This document shows, piece by piece, positions 33,527-40,898 of a stretch of 40,898 nucleotides of DNA; position 1 is the stretch's first letter, and each line of letters starts with the position of its first letter. Source of the DNA: Pirellulales bacterium (lineage in GTDB: Bacteria > Planctomycetota > Planctomycetia > Pirellulales > Lacipirellulaceae). The translations under genes were made by a program, and so were the position numbers. The stretch spans positions 16,150 through 57,047 of the forward strand of contig JAKVCC010000022.1 of the NCBI GenBank assembly GCA_022448265.1, given 5' to 3'. The notes beneath the pieces are model-generated. The model had not been told where the DNA came from. It saw only the letters and a list, made by a program, of their open reading frames with translations, and searched no databases.

Positions 33527-34135
33527 TCATACTGCCGCGGCGTATCGCTGCCCGACCGCATTCCAATCGATCAGATTGAAAAACGCCTCGATATAGTCAG
33601 GCCGGCGATTCTGATAATTGAGATAGTACGCGTGTTCCCACACATCCAGACCCAAGATGGGCGTGTTGCCGGTCATATACGGGTTGTCTTGGTTGGGGGT
33701 ACTCTCCACAACAAGCTGGCCACCTGCTGAGACGCTTAACCAAGCCCAACCACTGCCAAAACGGGTCGCCGCCGCATTACTAAACGCTTCCTTGAAACCG
33801 GCATAGCCACCGAGTTGGCTGCCAATAGCGTCGGCTAAGGCACCCTCAGGCTCACCCCCACCCTGCGGACTAATAATCGTCCAGAACAAAGAATGATTAG
33901 CGTGTCCGCCGCCATTATTACGGACTGCACCCCGAATATTTTCCGGCACCAAATCGATATTGCGGCACAGGTCCTCGATCGATTGTTCCGCAACACCAGC
34001 ACCTTCCAGGGCGCCATTTAACTTGGAAACATAGGCGTTGTGGTGCTTGCCGTGGTGGATCTCCATCGTCCGAGCGTCGATATGTGGCTCCAAGGCATCG
34101 GTCGAATAAGGCAAATCGGGAAGCGAGTAGGTCAT
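33527..34135 (-). CDS. sodA: Fe/Mn superoxide dismutase
   Basis: 202 residues, cytoplasmic. Removes superoxide by dismutation. Metal ligands are visible: His in [13 protein letters not shown] (about residue 27), His in [10 protein letters not shown], and Asp and His in [20 protein letters not shown]. Length is normal for the family. GGAG lies 9 bases before the ATG. Whether it prefers Mn or Fe cannot be settled by eye, although [11 protein letters not shown] is common in Mn or cambialistic forms. Single gene. Confidence 0.96.
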   Translation of the reverse strand: MTYSLPDLPYSTDALEPHIDARTMEIHHGKHHNAYVSKLNGALEGAGVAEQSIEDLCRNIDLVPENIRGAVRNNGGGHANHSLFWTIISPQGGGEPEGALADAIGSQLGGYAGFKEAFSNAAATRFGSGWAWLSVSAGGQLVVESTPNQDNPYMTGNTPILGLDVWEHAYYLNYQNRRPDYIEAFFNLIDWNAVGQRYAAAV

Positions 34136-34381
34136 GGCGGGTGACTCCGGATATAAGTTCTGCTGCCAAAAAGATCGTTGGAAAGTAATCAGGAATGTAA
34201 CATACAGAATCGCTCGGCGGGGGGCAATCGGCTACGCGATTGAAAACTTCGAGCACAACCTGAAAAAAAGCGGCTACGCTAGGCCCCCCCAACGGCCCGC
34301 GCTACATACCCTGGTGGCAACGGGGCCTCAGCCTTGACGGTGCCGGGTTTGCTCCTGCTTCCGCGTTAGCCCTTCGGCTGA

Positions 34382-34669
34382 CAGCTGTGTCCTGAATGAC
34401 AGCCACGGTGTGGCGACGCGCAAGATAACGGCAGTATATGCTTCTCACCACGGCCCCAGCTGGGCCGGTTAATATGGTGCCAGTATTAGGAGACCTGCCA
34501 TGTTGTGCCAGCGTTACCAATCGTTGTTGATAACCGCCGTCGCGCTCGTTCTGTTGAAGCCTGCTCACTCCCTTTCAGCCGAAAGCGACGATCCTCACGT
34601 CTGTAAGCAATGGAATGAGCAGGCGGCGGCGAATTACGACATTATCCGTAAGACCAAAATCCCGGTGCC
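34382..34669 (+). repeat. 288 bp direct repeat, left copy
   Basis: Matches 36102-36389 with no gaps and about 13 mismatches by eye. It contains the upstream region and the first 56 codons of the CocE/NonD hydrolase gene. Confidence 0.93.
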
Positions 34670-34679
34670 CCCGTCTTAA
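34500..34679 (+). pseudogene. Truncated copy of the CocE/NonD hydrolase gene
   Basis: 59 codons: MLCQRYQSLLITAVALVLLK to IIRKTKIPVP, then a foreign PS and stop. It covers the signal peptide and the first residues of the mature enzyme only. Its stop overlaps the stop of the convergent zinc-ribbon gene. It may still be transcribed, since its upstream region equals that of the full gene. Confidence 0.85.
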
Positions 34680-35773
34680 GAAGTGGTTTCCTGAATCAGT
34701 TTGTACACCTGTCCACAATGAGGGCAAGCCGGCAAGAGGCCAGGTCGAATCTTACTGCACTGCGTGCAAATTTCATATAATTGTGTAGTGCAGACGGGAC
34801 AGGTGTAGGCTGTTTCTTCGGACAGAACGTCGTTCGAGTGAGACTGTATCTTTTTGATGCTCCTTCGATCCCAGAAACGATAGGTTAAGGGCCCGCGACG
34901 GATGGGGTAGGTGCATACAGGGCACAAAAAGAATTCATAAGCTTCGCGATATTGCCGCAGCAACCATTCTTTTTTGGGAAAGGCAACCATCTGTAGCAGA
35001 TAAACTAAAATCCGGATTACGATCGCAAGCGCCGTAAGAATTAATATGTATTTGAAGTAGCGAGTGGGAAAATGCTCATGCATCACGAGAGCAACTTTCC
35101 ATGTCACGGCGATCGCTAACGCATAAATCAGAAGCGCATAGGTGCCTTCGCGATACTTAAGCAAGAGCCACACCACGACTAAAAGAAGCGGCAACAGCAC
35201 AGCAAGCTTAATAATGGCGACTTTGAATTCGTGCTGATCATATAAAAGACCAATTTGTTTTTGAATCGGCACTTGCTGTTGTTCAATTTCCGATCCTAAT
35301 GTTCGCTGCGTGCCTTGAAGTTGGCTTAACTTCTCGTTCAGCTGCACGCTTGCTTGATTCAACGCTTGATATTGCTTTTGGTTTTCAAGGAAGCTTCGCT
35401 GGCTTTCAGCCATTGCTTCCTGTTCGTCCACTGAAGGTTTGACATCTTTTTGCAAACTCAGTCGCTGAAATTCGAGCAACTGATTCATCGTTTCTTGCGA
35501 ATTGGTAGTACTGTCCTGCAAGAGTTGTTGCCTTGCGTTCTGATCCTTAATTTGTCGTTCGACCTTGGCAATGTTGTCCTCGACAGACTTTTGCTGCTCC
35601 ACGAGCGCGGGGTCGAGCAATTGATCTCGAACTGCTTCGTAATCTGGCCCGGGCATACTGCCAATATCATCGATGACAAAACCGAGTAGCCAGATGCAAA
35701 GAATGGCCATCGTAAAAGTCAAACTGCCGATCAATAAACGGTGTGACCACGGACCCTTATTTGTTTTTGCCAT
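34676..35773 (-). CDS. Membrane protein with coiled coil and C-terminal zinc ribbon
   Basis: 365 residues from ATG 35773 (GGAG eight bases upstream; an in-frame extension to 35845 is Arg/Cys-rich and unsupported). One membrane helix near the start (LLIGSLTFTMAILCIWLLGF), a long Gln-rich coiled coil (about 60-165), three further helices (VAIIKLAVLLPLLLVVVWLL, YALLIYALAIAVTWKVAL, FKYILILTALAIVIRILVYL), then a cytoplasmic double zinc ribbon with CPVC, CPVC, CTQC and CPHC. The layout is common in planctomycetes; function unknown. It lies between the two copies of the 288 bp repeat. Confidence 0.85.
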   Translation of the reverse strand: MAKTNKGPWSHRLLIGSLTFTMAILCIWLLGFVIDDIGSMPGPDYEAVRDQLLDPALVEQQKSVEDNIAKVERQIKDQNARQQLLQDSTTNSQETMNQLLEFQRLSLQKDVKPSVDEQEAMAESQRSFLENQKQYQALNQASVQLNEKLSQLQGTQRTLGSEIEQQQVPIQKQIGLLYDQHEFKVAIIKLAVLLPLLLVVVWLLLKYREGTYALLIYALAIAVTWKVALVMHEHFPTRYFKYILILTALAIVIRILVYLLQMVAFPKKEWLLRQYREAYEFFLCPVCTYPIRRGPLTYRFWDRRSIKKIQSHSNDVLSEETAYTCPVCTTQLYEICTQCSKIRPGLLPACPHCGQVYKLIQETTS

Positions 35774-36101
35774 ACTGCTTTCTCCATGCAAGAATGGGGC
35801 CTGCCTGAGCCGCTCACGGCAGCAGGCCTCACGAAGTCGACACACTGCATTAAGCCCGTTAGCCCCTGCTAAAGCGCCGACGTTTGTGCTACTCTCTAGC
35901 CTTTATGTGACGTGTTTTCAAGGCGACTTTCGCTTGACATCTCCCAATGCTATTGGAAGATCAGTGCGTCAACTGTCTAGATTTTTATTGTGATTGTTTC
36001 TATTCAATTTGCACAATTTAAAATGCATTCAATATTGTGTTAAATATGTGAGCAATATTCGTGCTTAAATATAGCCTAGCAGATGGTGCGCCCCAAAAAA
36101 T

Positions 36102-36389
36102 CAGCTGCGTCCTGAATGGCAGCCACGGTGTGGCGACGCGCAAGATAACGGCAGTATATGCTTCTCGCCACGGCCCCAGCTGGGCCGGTTAATATGGTGC
36201 CAGTATTAGGAGACCTGCCATGTTGTGCCAGCGTTACCAATCGTTGTTGATAACCGTCGTCGCGCTCGTTCTGCTGAAGCCTGCTCACTCACTTTCAGCG
36301 GAAAGCGAAGATCCTCACGTCTATAAGCAATGGAATGAGCAGGCGGCGGCGAATTACGACATTATTCGTGAGACCAAAATCCCGTTGCC
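36102..36389 (+). repeat. 288 bp direct repeat, right copy
   Basis: Parent copy of the repeat at 34382-34669; here it leads into an intact gene. Recombination between the copies would remove the zinc-ribbon gene. Confidence 0.93.
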
Positions 36390-37971
36390 GATGCGGGACG
36401 GCATCAAGCTGGCAGCCCATATCTACCGCCCCGACATACCCGGCAAGTTTCCCGTATTGATGTTGCACCGCTACTTTTTCGAGGGCGCCGACCATGGTGA
36501 GTATTTCGCCAAGCGAGGTTATGCCGTGGCACTGGTTGATGCGCGAGGCCGCGGGGACTCAGAAGGCAAATGGAACTCGTACGTCAACGAACCAAAAGAT
36601 GGGCATGATGCCCAACAGTGGCTGGGTCAACAACCGTGGTGCAACGGCAAGATCGGCACGTTTGGCATTTCGTACAATGCCTTTACGCAATATATGGCTG
36701 CGCCGTTGGGCAGTCAGTATCTGAAATGCTTGGTTCCCGAAGAAGGACAGCAGACCAATTTCGGACACCTCTACTACGACGGTGTAATGCAATTGAATGT
36801 CGTCTACCAGTTTGGACTGTTTACGCGAGGCAAGAGGCAAACGCAAAGCATTCCGCCGATTCGCGACCCTCATTATCTTCAGCTACCCTTGATTGCCCCC
36901 ATCGACAACTACCCCGACGTCCAGCACGTCCGGGACTGGTTCGATCACTGGACTTATGACGACTACTGGAAAGCTTACGGTGTCAAAGACAAGTATCACC
37001 GAATCAAGGTGCCCGCCTACATCATGACAGGCTGGTACGACAACCTGTGCCATGAGAGCTGGAAACACTTCCGAGGCTTCTGCGAGGAGGGTGGCAGCAA
37101 GGCGGCCCGCACGGCAACCAAGATCCTTGTTGGTCCCTGGACTCACGGCGGGTCGCGAGGCTACCCGGGGAATAGGGAACTGAAGCTGCGGTGGTACGAC
37201 TACTGGCTCAAGGACATTGAAAATGGAATCGACAAAGAGGCGCCGATCAAAATCTTTGTTATGGGTGCCGGGGTGTGGCGCGATGAATACGAATGGCCGC
37301 TAGCACGCACGCAGTTTACAAAATTCTACATCAGCAGCGACAGCGAAGGTGAGGCGAATTCGGTGCGCGGCAATGGTCGTCTCAGCAGGTTGTCCCCGAT
37401 CCAGAATGCACTGCCGGACAAGTATGACTACAATCCGGCGAATCCCGTCTATACAAATGGCGGGCAGATCTCGACTCTCTGTCCGGGGCCGGCCGATCGC
37501 CGGGAAACCCAGCAGCGAGATGACATCCTCGTTTACACGAGCGAACCGCTCGACAAGGACCTGGAAATCACCGGTCCGATCAAGATGATACTGTATGCCA
37601 CATCCAGTGCCGTAAACACGGATTTTTCAGCCACTCTGACGGACGTGCATCCCGACGGTTCGGCCATTCACATTTGTGAAGGGCTTCGACGCGTGATCTT
37701 TCGCGAGTCGCTTGAGAATCCGACGTTCATTACACCAGGCAAAGTCTACAAGTACGAAATTGATATGTGGGAAACAAGCAACGTGTTCAAAGAAGGACAC
37801 CGCCTCAGGCTAGAGATCACAAGCAGCAACTTTCCTCGCTTTGCCCGCAACCTGAATACCGACAAGCAGTTTGGGACCAGCGCCGAAATGAACGTCGCCC
37901 ATCAGAAAATATTTCACAACGCCCAGTACCCCTCGCACCTCGTGCTGCCTTTGATTCCCATTAAGGAATGA
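36220..37971 (+). CDS. Secreted CocE/NonD family hydrolase (X-Pro dipeptidyl-peptidase S15 type)
   Basis: 583 residues. Signal peptide about 1-27 (LLITVVALVLLKPAHSLSA). Alpha/beta-hydrolase core: HRYFF in strand 3, DARGRGDSEGKW, the nucleophile elbow GTFGISYNAFTQYMA with Ser at G-I-S-Y, Asp in TGWYDNLCHESW, His in VGPWTHGG. The C-terminal jelly-roll domain starts at about 400 (LVYTSEPLDKDLEITGP) and ends with EGHRLRLEITSSNFPRFARN. The triad is complete. Typical substrates are esters or X-Pro peptides; the actual one is unknown. The promoter region is shared with the truncated copy at 34382. Confidence 0.92.
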   Translation: MLCQRYQSLLITVVALVLLKPAHSLSAESEDPHVYKQWNEQAAANYDIIRETKIPLPMRDGIKLAAHIYRPDIPGKFPVLMLHRYFFEGADHGEYFAKRGYAVALVDARGRGDSEGKWNSYVNEPKDGHDAQQWLGQQPWCNGKIGTFGISYNAFTQYMAAPLGSQYLKCLVPEEGQQTNFGHLYYDGVMQLNVVYQFGLFTRGKRQTQSIPPIRDPHYLQLPLIAPIDNYPDVQHVRDWFDHWTYDDYWKAYGVKDKYHRIKVPAYIMTGWYDNLCHESWKHFRGFCEEGGSKAARTATKILVGPWTHGGSRGYPGNRELKLRWYDYWLKDIENGIDKEAPIKIFVMGAGVWRDEYEWPLARTQFTKFYISSDSEGEANSVRGNGRLSRLSPIQNALPDKYDYNPANPVYTNGGQISTLCPGPADRRETQQRDDILVYTSEPLDKDLEITGPIKMILYATSSAVNTDFSATLTDVHPDGSAIHICEGLRRVIFRESLENPTFITPGKVYKYEIDMWETSNVFKEGHRLRLEITSSNFPRFARNLNTDKQFGTSAEMNVAHQKIFHNAQYPSHLVLPLIPIKE

Positions 37972-38028
37972 TATCGATTCTGCCAAAGGAGTGCATCGGA
38001 GAGATGCGCAGATCGGAAAGGAATTGCG

Positions 38029-38172
38029 GTGAAACAATTAAGCGACTCTGAGTACCGGAAACTCGATGGGAGCGAGCCGACAGCGCGACTTGCCGTGCTT
38101 GTCTTGGTGGCACTGAGTGCGGCAGTACTTGGATTCTTAGGTTTGTGGACAGCACTTTTTGCGTATGCGTAA
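38029..38172 (+). CDS. Small single-span membrane protein
   Basis: 47 residues, GTG start with AAAGGA seven bases before. KQLSDSEYRKLDGSEPTARL, then a membrane helix VLVLVALSAAVLGFLGLWTA. Small proteins of this kind often precede sodium:solute symporter genes, and a symporter relic follows at once. Family not recognised by name. Confidence 0.6.
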   Translation: MKQLSDSEYRKLDGSEPTARLAVLVLVALSAAVLGFLGLWTALFAYA

Positions 38173-38177
38173 GGGGA

Positions 38178-38529
38178 ATGGAAAGTATGATTCTCTGGCC
38201 CGTGGTTCTGATTTACTTGGCAGCGATGTTTGCTGTCGGAGTGTGGGCTGGCATCTTCCTTGTGCCGCGAATGTGGAAGCTGCGGGTCATCACGACGCTT
38301 CAGATCTTCGAGACGTTCTTCGGACCCAGCCATCGAGTTGTGTCGCTCCTGACTGCCTTAATGCGAGACTTTGGTGCGACGGCGGGCTCCGAGCCTGACG
38401 CGCATCGTCGACGTGATTGAGAACACCCACCTGATTTGGAAGAAGCTAAAATGCGTCGACAGAGGCGAGCTACTCACGAGATCATTTACGGCAACGATTG
38501 AAGCGGGCTGGACCCCGATTTATCCATGA
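38178..38529 (+). pseudogene. Relic of a sodium:solute symporter or related gene, coupled to HyuA
   Basis: The 5' part MESMILWPVVLIYLAAMFAV, ..WAGIFLVPRMWKLRVITTLQ, FGPSHRVVSLLTALMRDFGA resembles the first helices of SSS permeases, but membrane segments are missing and the frame ends early. In another frame the 3' part reads LTRIVDVIENTHLIWKKLKC, ELLTRSFTATIEAGWTPIYP and stops in ATGA overlap with the HyuA start. So a once-larger gene in this operon has lost its middle and shifted frame. Confidence 0.45.
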
Positions 38530-40619
38530 GCAATTACCGAATGGGAGTCGATATCGGAGGCACATTCACCGATCTGGTCATGATGGATGACCAGAGTGGT
38601 GCATTGCGGGTTGTGAAGCTATCGAGTACGCCGCAGGACCCGTCGATCGCGTTTTTAGAGATTGTCAACCGCGTGCTACGCGAGAGCGCAGAACCCCCTG
38701 CGTCGGTCGGTTATCTTGTGCACGGTACAACAGTCGCCACCAACACTATTATCGAGGGAAAAGGAGCGAAGGCTGCCCTGCTGACGACCGACGGCTTTCG
38801 CGACGTGCTGGAAATCGCCCGGCAAATCCGGCCTCGGCTCTACGATTTGTTTTGCGAAAAACCCCGCCCGCTCGTCCCCCGACAACTTTGTCGAGGCGTT
38901 CCGGAACGATTGAACTTTGCCGGAGAGGTTCTGGAGCCGCTCGACCAGCAGACCGTGCGCAGGGTGGCGAAAGAGCTAGCGGACGCAGCTGTAGAATCGA
39001 TCGCCGTGTGCCTGTTGCATTCATACAGAAACGCAGCCCACGAGCGCCAAATCAAGCAAATTCTTAGCGAACTTCTGCCCAATATATCCGTTTCGCTCTC
39101 CTCGGAGCTGTGCCCCGAAATGCGGGAATACTTTAGGGCAAGCACAACCGTTATCAACGCAATTCTGATGCCAGTGGTTGGTCGCTACTTGGCACGGCTC
39201 CAGTCACGATTGTCAGAGATTGGCATGGGAGCCGGGTTGCACCTAATGACCTCTGCCGGCGGAACTGTCTCAGCCGACGTCGCGGCATCGCAACCAGTGC
39301 AATTGATTGAGTCGGGTCCTGCCGCCGGCGTGATTGCCGCCACCTACATTGGCCGCCAGGTAGAGATCGACAACCTGATCAGCTTTGACATGGGGGGCAC
39401 CACGGCGAAAGTAGGACTGGTCGAAAATGGCGTGCCCAAGATCTCGCCCCACTTTGAAGTCGGCGCGGCTGCGGTAACCGACAACAAATCCGCCGGATAT
39501 CCCGTGCGAACTCCCGTCGTTGATCTCGTTGAAATTGGGGCCGGAGGAGGGAGCATTGCCTGGGTCGACCCGGGAGGAGCGCTGCGGGTCGGTCCGCAAA
39601 GCGGCGGTGCTGATCCTGGCCCAGCCTGTTATGGCAAGGGGCAGACAGAGCCCACCATCACGGACGCGAATCTTGTCCTTGGTCGGCTTAACCCCGACTA
39701 CTTTATCGGTGGTGAAAAACCCTTAGACCAAGGTCTGGCCGAAAAGGCGGTCCAAACCATCGCAGACCAGTTGGGAATGCCCCTCGTCGAAGCGGCCAAC
39801 GGAATTGTCCAGATCGCCAATGCCAAAATGCTGGCCGCAATTCGGCTGATTTCGGTCCAACGAGGGTTCGATCCGCGCGAGTTTGTCCTGGTAGCCTTTG
39901 GTGGCGCCGGTCCGTTACATGCCGGTGCGCTGGCCACCGGGATGGGAATGGCGAAAGTCCTGATACCAATGAGTCCGGGCGTCACCTCGGCACTTGGACT
40001 GCTGGTCAGCGATATTCGGCATGACTTTGTCCAAACATCGATCGGAGCCACCGCCAACATCAAATGGACCGTGTTGAATCGAATTTTTAACGAACTGCGA
40101 GAAAAGGCCCGAGAGGTCATGGCAACCGAAGGGATCGCGGAAACCGACCAGTCCTTCGATCATTTTCTCGACATGCGATACATCGGACAGTCGTATGAGC
40201 TAAAAGTGGCGGTTCCCCAACGAACCCTTGAGCAAGCCGACGCTGCTGAACTGAACCAGCGTTTCTACCAAGAGCATGAGCGAGCCTACGGATACTCGAC
40301 GTCAGACCAACCGACTGAAATTGTAAACGTCCGCATTTCGGCTATTGGCTCCATATCTCGTCCGCAGCTCCGCGTGTTCGAGGAAGGTGGTCTCGATAGT
40401 AGCGCCGCCCGGAAGAATCGCCGCCAAGTCTACTTTCCCGAGGCCAAGAAGACTTTGCCGTGTGAAGTCTACGATCGCTATCAGCTGAAGTATGGCAACC
40501 GGATCGCAGGGCCAGCCATTGTCGAAGAGATCGATTCGACGGTGCTGATCCACCCCGGAAGTCATGCAGATGTGGATCGATTTGGAAACCTGGTGATCGA
40601 AACGGGAGCAGAAGCATGA
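38526..40619 (+). CDS. hyuA: Hydantoinase/oxoprolinase subunit A
   Basis: 697 residues, cytoplasmic. The N-terminal ASKHA phosphate loop is GVDIGGTFTDLV; VHGTTVATNTIIEGKG, LIESGPAAGVIAA, ISFDMGGTTAKVGLVENG and GAGGGSIAWVD are the conserved blocks of the HyuA/5-oxoprolinase family. These enzymes hydrolyse cyclic amides such as hydantoins or 5-oxoproline with ATP, together with HyuB. Length is normal. The start overlaps the preceding relic in ATGA. The partner HyuB starts 37 bp downstream. The exact substrate (hydantoin, oxoproline, N-methylhydantoin or acetone carboxylase-like) cannot be told. Confidence 0.92.
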   Translation: MSNYRMGVDIGGTFTDLVMMDDQSGALRVVKLSSTPQDPSIAFLEIVNRVLRESAEPPASVGYLVHGTTVATNTIIEGKGAKAALLTTDGFRDVLEIARQIRPRLYDLFCEKPRPLVPRQLCRGVPERLNFAGEVLEPLDQQTVRRVAKELADAAVESIAVCLLHSYRNAAHERQIKQILSELLPNISVSLSSELCPEMREYFRASTTVINAILMPVVGRYLARLQSRLSEIGMGAGLHLMTSAGGTVSADVAASQPVQLIESGPAAGVIAATYIGRQVEIDNLISFDMGGTTAKVGLVENGVPKISPHFEVGAAAVTDNKSAGYPVRTPVVDLVEIGAGGGSIAWVDPGGALRVGPQSGGADPGPACYGKGQTEPTITDANLVLGRLNPDYFIGGEKPLDQGLAEKAVQTIADQLGMPLVEAANGIVQIANAKMLAAIRLISVQRGFDPREFVLVAFGGAGPLHAGALATGMGMAKVLIPMSPGVTSALGLLVSDIRHDFVQTSIGATANIKWTVLNRIFNELREKAREVMATEGIAETDQSFDHFLDMRYIGQSYELKVAVPQRTLEQADAAELNQRFYQEHERAYGYSTSDQPTEIVNVRISAIGSISRPQLRVFEEGGLDSSAARKNRRQVYFPEAKKTLPCEVYDRYQLKYGNRIAGPAIVEEIDSTVLIHPGSHADVDRFGNLVIETGAEA

Positions 40620-40656
40620 CCGACCATTGCAGTCGCGAAATAACGGGGGTAAATCC

Positions 40657-40898
40657 GTGATCGACCCAATTCAATTTGAAGTTATGCGAAGCGCGTTTGA
40701 CGCCGCTGCCGATGAGATGGCTGCAGCGCTGCGGAAGGCCGCTTTCTCGACAAACATTAAGACTCGTGCCGATTTCTCTTGTGCCCTGTTTGATAGCCAG
40801 TTGCGACTCACTGCCCAGTCGTTTTCTCAACCAATCCACCTGGCTTCGATGGCAAGGCTGGTCCCCGCAGCGGTCCTCCGCTACGGCGCTGATCAGTT
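40657..40898 (+). CDS. hyuB: Hydantoinase/oxoprolinase subunit B, 3' end outside window
   Basis: 80 residues visible. The GTG start has GGGGG 8 bases upstream. IDPIQFEVMRSAFDAAADEM, LRKAAFSTNIKTRADFSCAL, FDSQLRLTAQSFSQPIHLAS is the family's N-terminal signature. It works with HyuA as the second subunit. The gene runs off the window. Confidence 0.9.
   Translation, partial: MIDPIQFEVMRSAFDAAADEMAAALRKAAFSTNIKTRADFSCALFDSQLRLTAQSFSQPIHLASMARLVPAAVLRYGADQ

Overview
The window looks like a chromosome segment from a planctomycete of the Pirellulales type. The signs are several PEP-CTERM proteins (VPEP, a hydrophobic stretch, then RRRR), dockerin-like DSLDLGILL repeats placed just before the PEP-CTERM tail, a DUF1559 protein with a prepilin-like N-terminus, a secreted sulfatase, and many small membrane or zinc-ribbon proteins of unknown role. 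No CRISPR array, rRNA or intact transposase was seen. All names come from reading the sequence and recalling families; no database search was run.

Layout. 1-1860: 3' part of a PEP-CTERM beta-helix adhesin. 2.2-7.7 kb: iron/heme-type genes (ChaN-like protein, flavodoxin, HemP), a decayed rpsD copy and TPR genes. 7.9-17.3 kb: an accessory zone starting at a tRNA-Arg. It holds integrase C-terminal relics, three of four copies of a promoter/leader cassette, broken PEP-CTERM genes, a sulfatase, a DUF1559 protein, a G+C-rich foreign pair (acyl-CoA dehydrogenase plus PhnD-like binding protein) lying between two halves of a PEP-CTERM gene, and a His-rich exported protein. 17.9-26.9 kb: a fucose-type permease, a small PEP-CTERM protein, a sigma54 activator with a separate pseudo-receiver gene, an esterase and a FHA-GAF-adenylate cyclase. 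27.0-29.2 kb: tRNA-Asp, another integrase relic, the fourth leader cassette and a C39-like PEP-CTERM protein. 30.1-40.9 kb: mostly ordinary genes (GGDEF protein, L7/L12-like protein, lipoprotein, Fe/Mn SOD, zinc-ribbon membrane protein, CocE/NonD hydrolase, symporter relic, hydantoinase HyuA/HyuB), with one 288 bp duplication.

Best candidates for something new. (1) A repeated cassette holds a TTGCnn-N17-TAyACw promoter, a Shine-Dalgarno, a micro-ORF beginning M(Q/G)P.TTAK and, in two copies, a hairpin followed by six T. It stands before genes for unrelated exported proteins and next to integrase debris; it could be an attenuator or a short RNA gene used as a shared expression platform. (2) A compact sigma54 circuit: an activator without receiver, two GTCCG-N4-CGGAC palindromes, an exact -24/-12 promoter and a receiver lacking its phospho-acceptor Asp, in that order. 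(3) A zone where 5' and 3' modules of PEP-CTERM genes have been recombined onto unrelated cargo.
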